Below, piece after piece: positions 62,838-62,838 of a stretch of 62,838 bases of DNA (position 1 is the first letter of the stretch; every line of letters begins with the position of its first letter). The position numbers and the translations under genes are program-made. The notes beneath the pieces are model-generated. The model was not told the origin of the DNA and did no database searches. It saw only the letters and a list, made by a program, of their open reading frames with translations. This DNA comes from Rhizobacter sp. (GTDB lineage Bacteria; Pseudomonadota; Gammaproteobacteria; Burkholderiales; Burkholderiaceae_C): assembly GCA_025350965.1 (NCBI GenBank), contig JANXWV010000133.1:1-62838 (forward strand), written 5' to 3'.

Positions 62838-62838
62838 G

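Overview
This is a GC-rich, densely coding chromosomal window. Gene content (urt urea importer, sox genes, PEP-CTERM surface proteins, beta-ketoadipate-type thiolase, NMT1/THI5-type importers) and codon use suggest a betaproteobacterium of the order Burkholderiales, near the Rubrivivax/Leptothrix/Methylibium group. This placement is an inference from gene content, not a computed phylogeny. One tRNA gene was found; there is no rRNA and no CRISPR array.

Layout. 1-5252: urea ABC importer urtABCDE (urtA cut by the window edge), with a terminator-like hairpin after urtA and a 51-bp tandem repeat before urtE. 5311-7406: small housekeeping genes (GFA-type zinc protein, DUF883-like membrane anchor, GST, DUF2164). 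7471-19425: thirteen leftward genes forming one accessory-metabolism block: cytosine-deaminase-like amidohydrolase, flavodoxin-fold reductase, RidA, creatininase-family hydrolase, NMT1/THI5 importer (binding protein, ATPase, permease), 2OG-Fe(II) oxygenase, FAD oxidase, Rieske oxygenase, two paralogous guanine-deaminase-like enzymes and a lone ureD. Together they look like uptake and stepwise ring oxidation, deamination and hydrolysis of a nitrogen heterocycle, with urea a possible end product. This is the best candidate for an undescribed pathway. 19632-36464: PEP-CTERM beta-propeller, Rhizobium-type asparaginase, DUF429, a CPA1 antiporter coupled to an Lhr-like helicase and DUF1232, arginase, LOG-family protein, MoeB/ThiF-like enzyme, CtpA protease, a PLD-type lipoprotein and a thiolase.

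36505-41667: sulfur region with an ArsR-type regulator, soxB, soxX and soxA (no soxYZ or soxCD here), a decayed GlcG/HbpS gene after soxB, and a divergent YeeE/YedE pair behind an AT-rich palindromic promoter that could be the regulator's operator.

42059-51856: a decayed genomic island. About 89-bp direct repeats bound it. The right copy contains the 3' end of tRNA-Ala(CGC). Inside lie a broken IS1595 transposase, a frameshifted ParB, other gene scars, and two electron-transfer modules: (a) Tat small subunit plus GMC dehydrogenase plus cytochrome c, (b) soluble sugar dehydrogenase plus cytochrome c4 plus a TonB receptor cut off at the repeat. An ECF sigma remnant lies just outside the left repeat.

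52005-62837: alpha/beta hydrolase, a rubrerythrin / Fe-S oxidoreductase / DUF3501 cluster, a PEP-CTERM GDSL hydrolase, ahpC-ahpF, rarD, an acyl-CoA synthetase, a deletion scar joining a MoaD-like gene to the tail of a BNR-repeat protein, and a small membrane protein.
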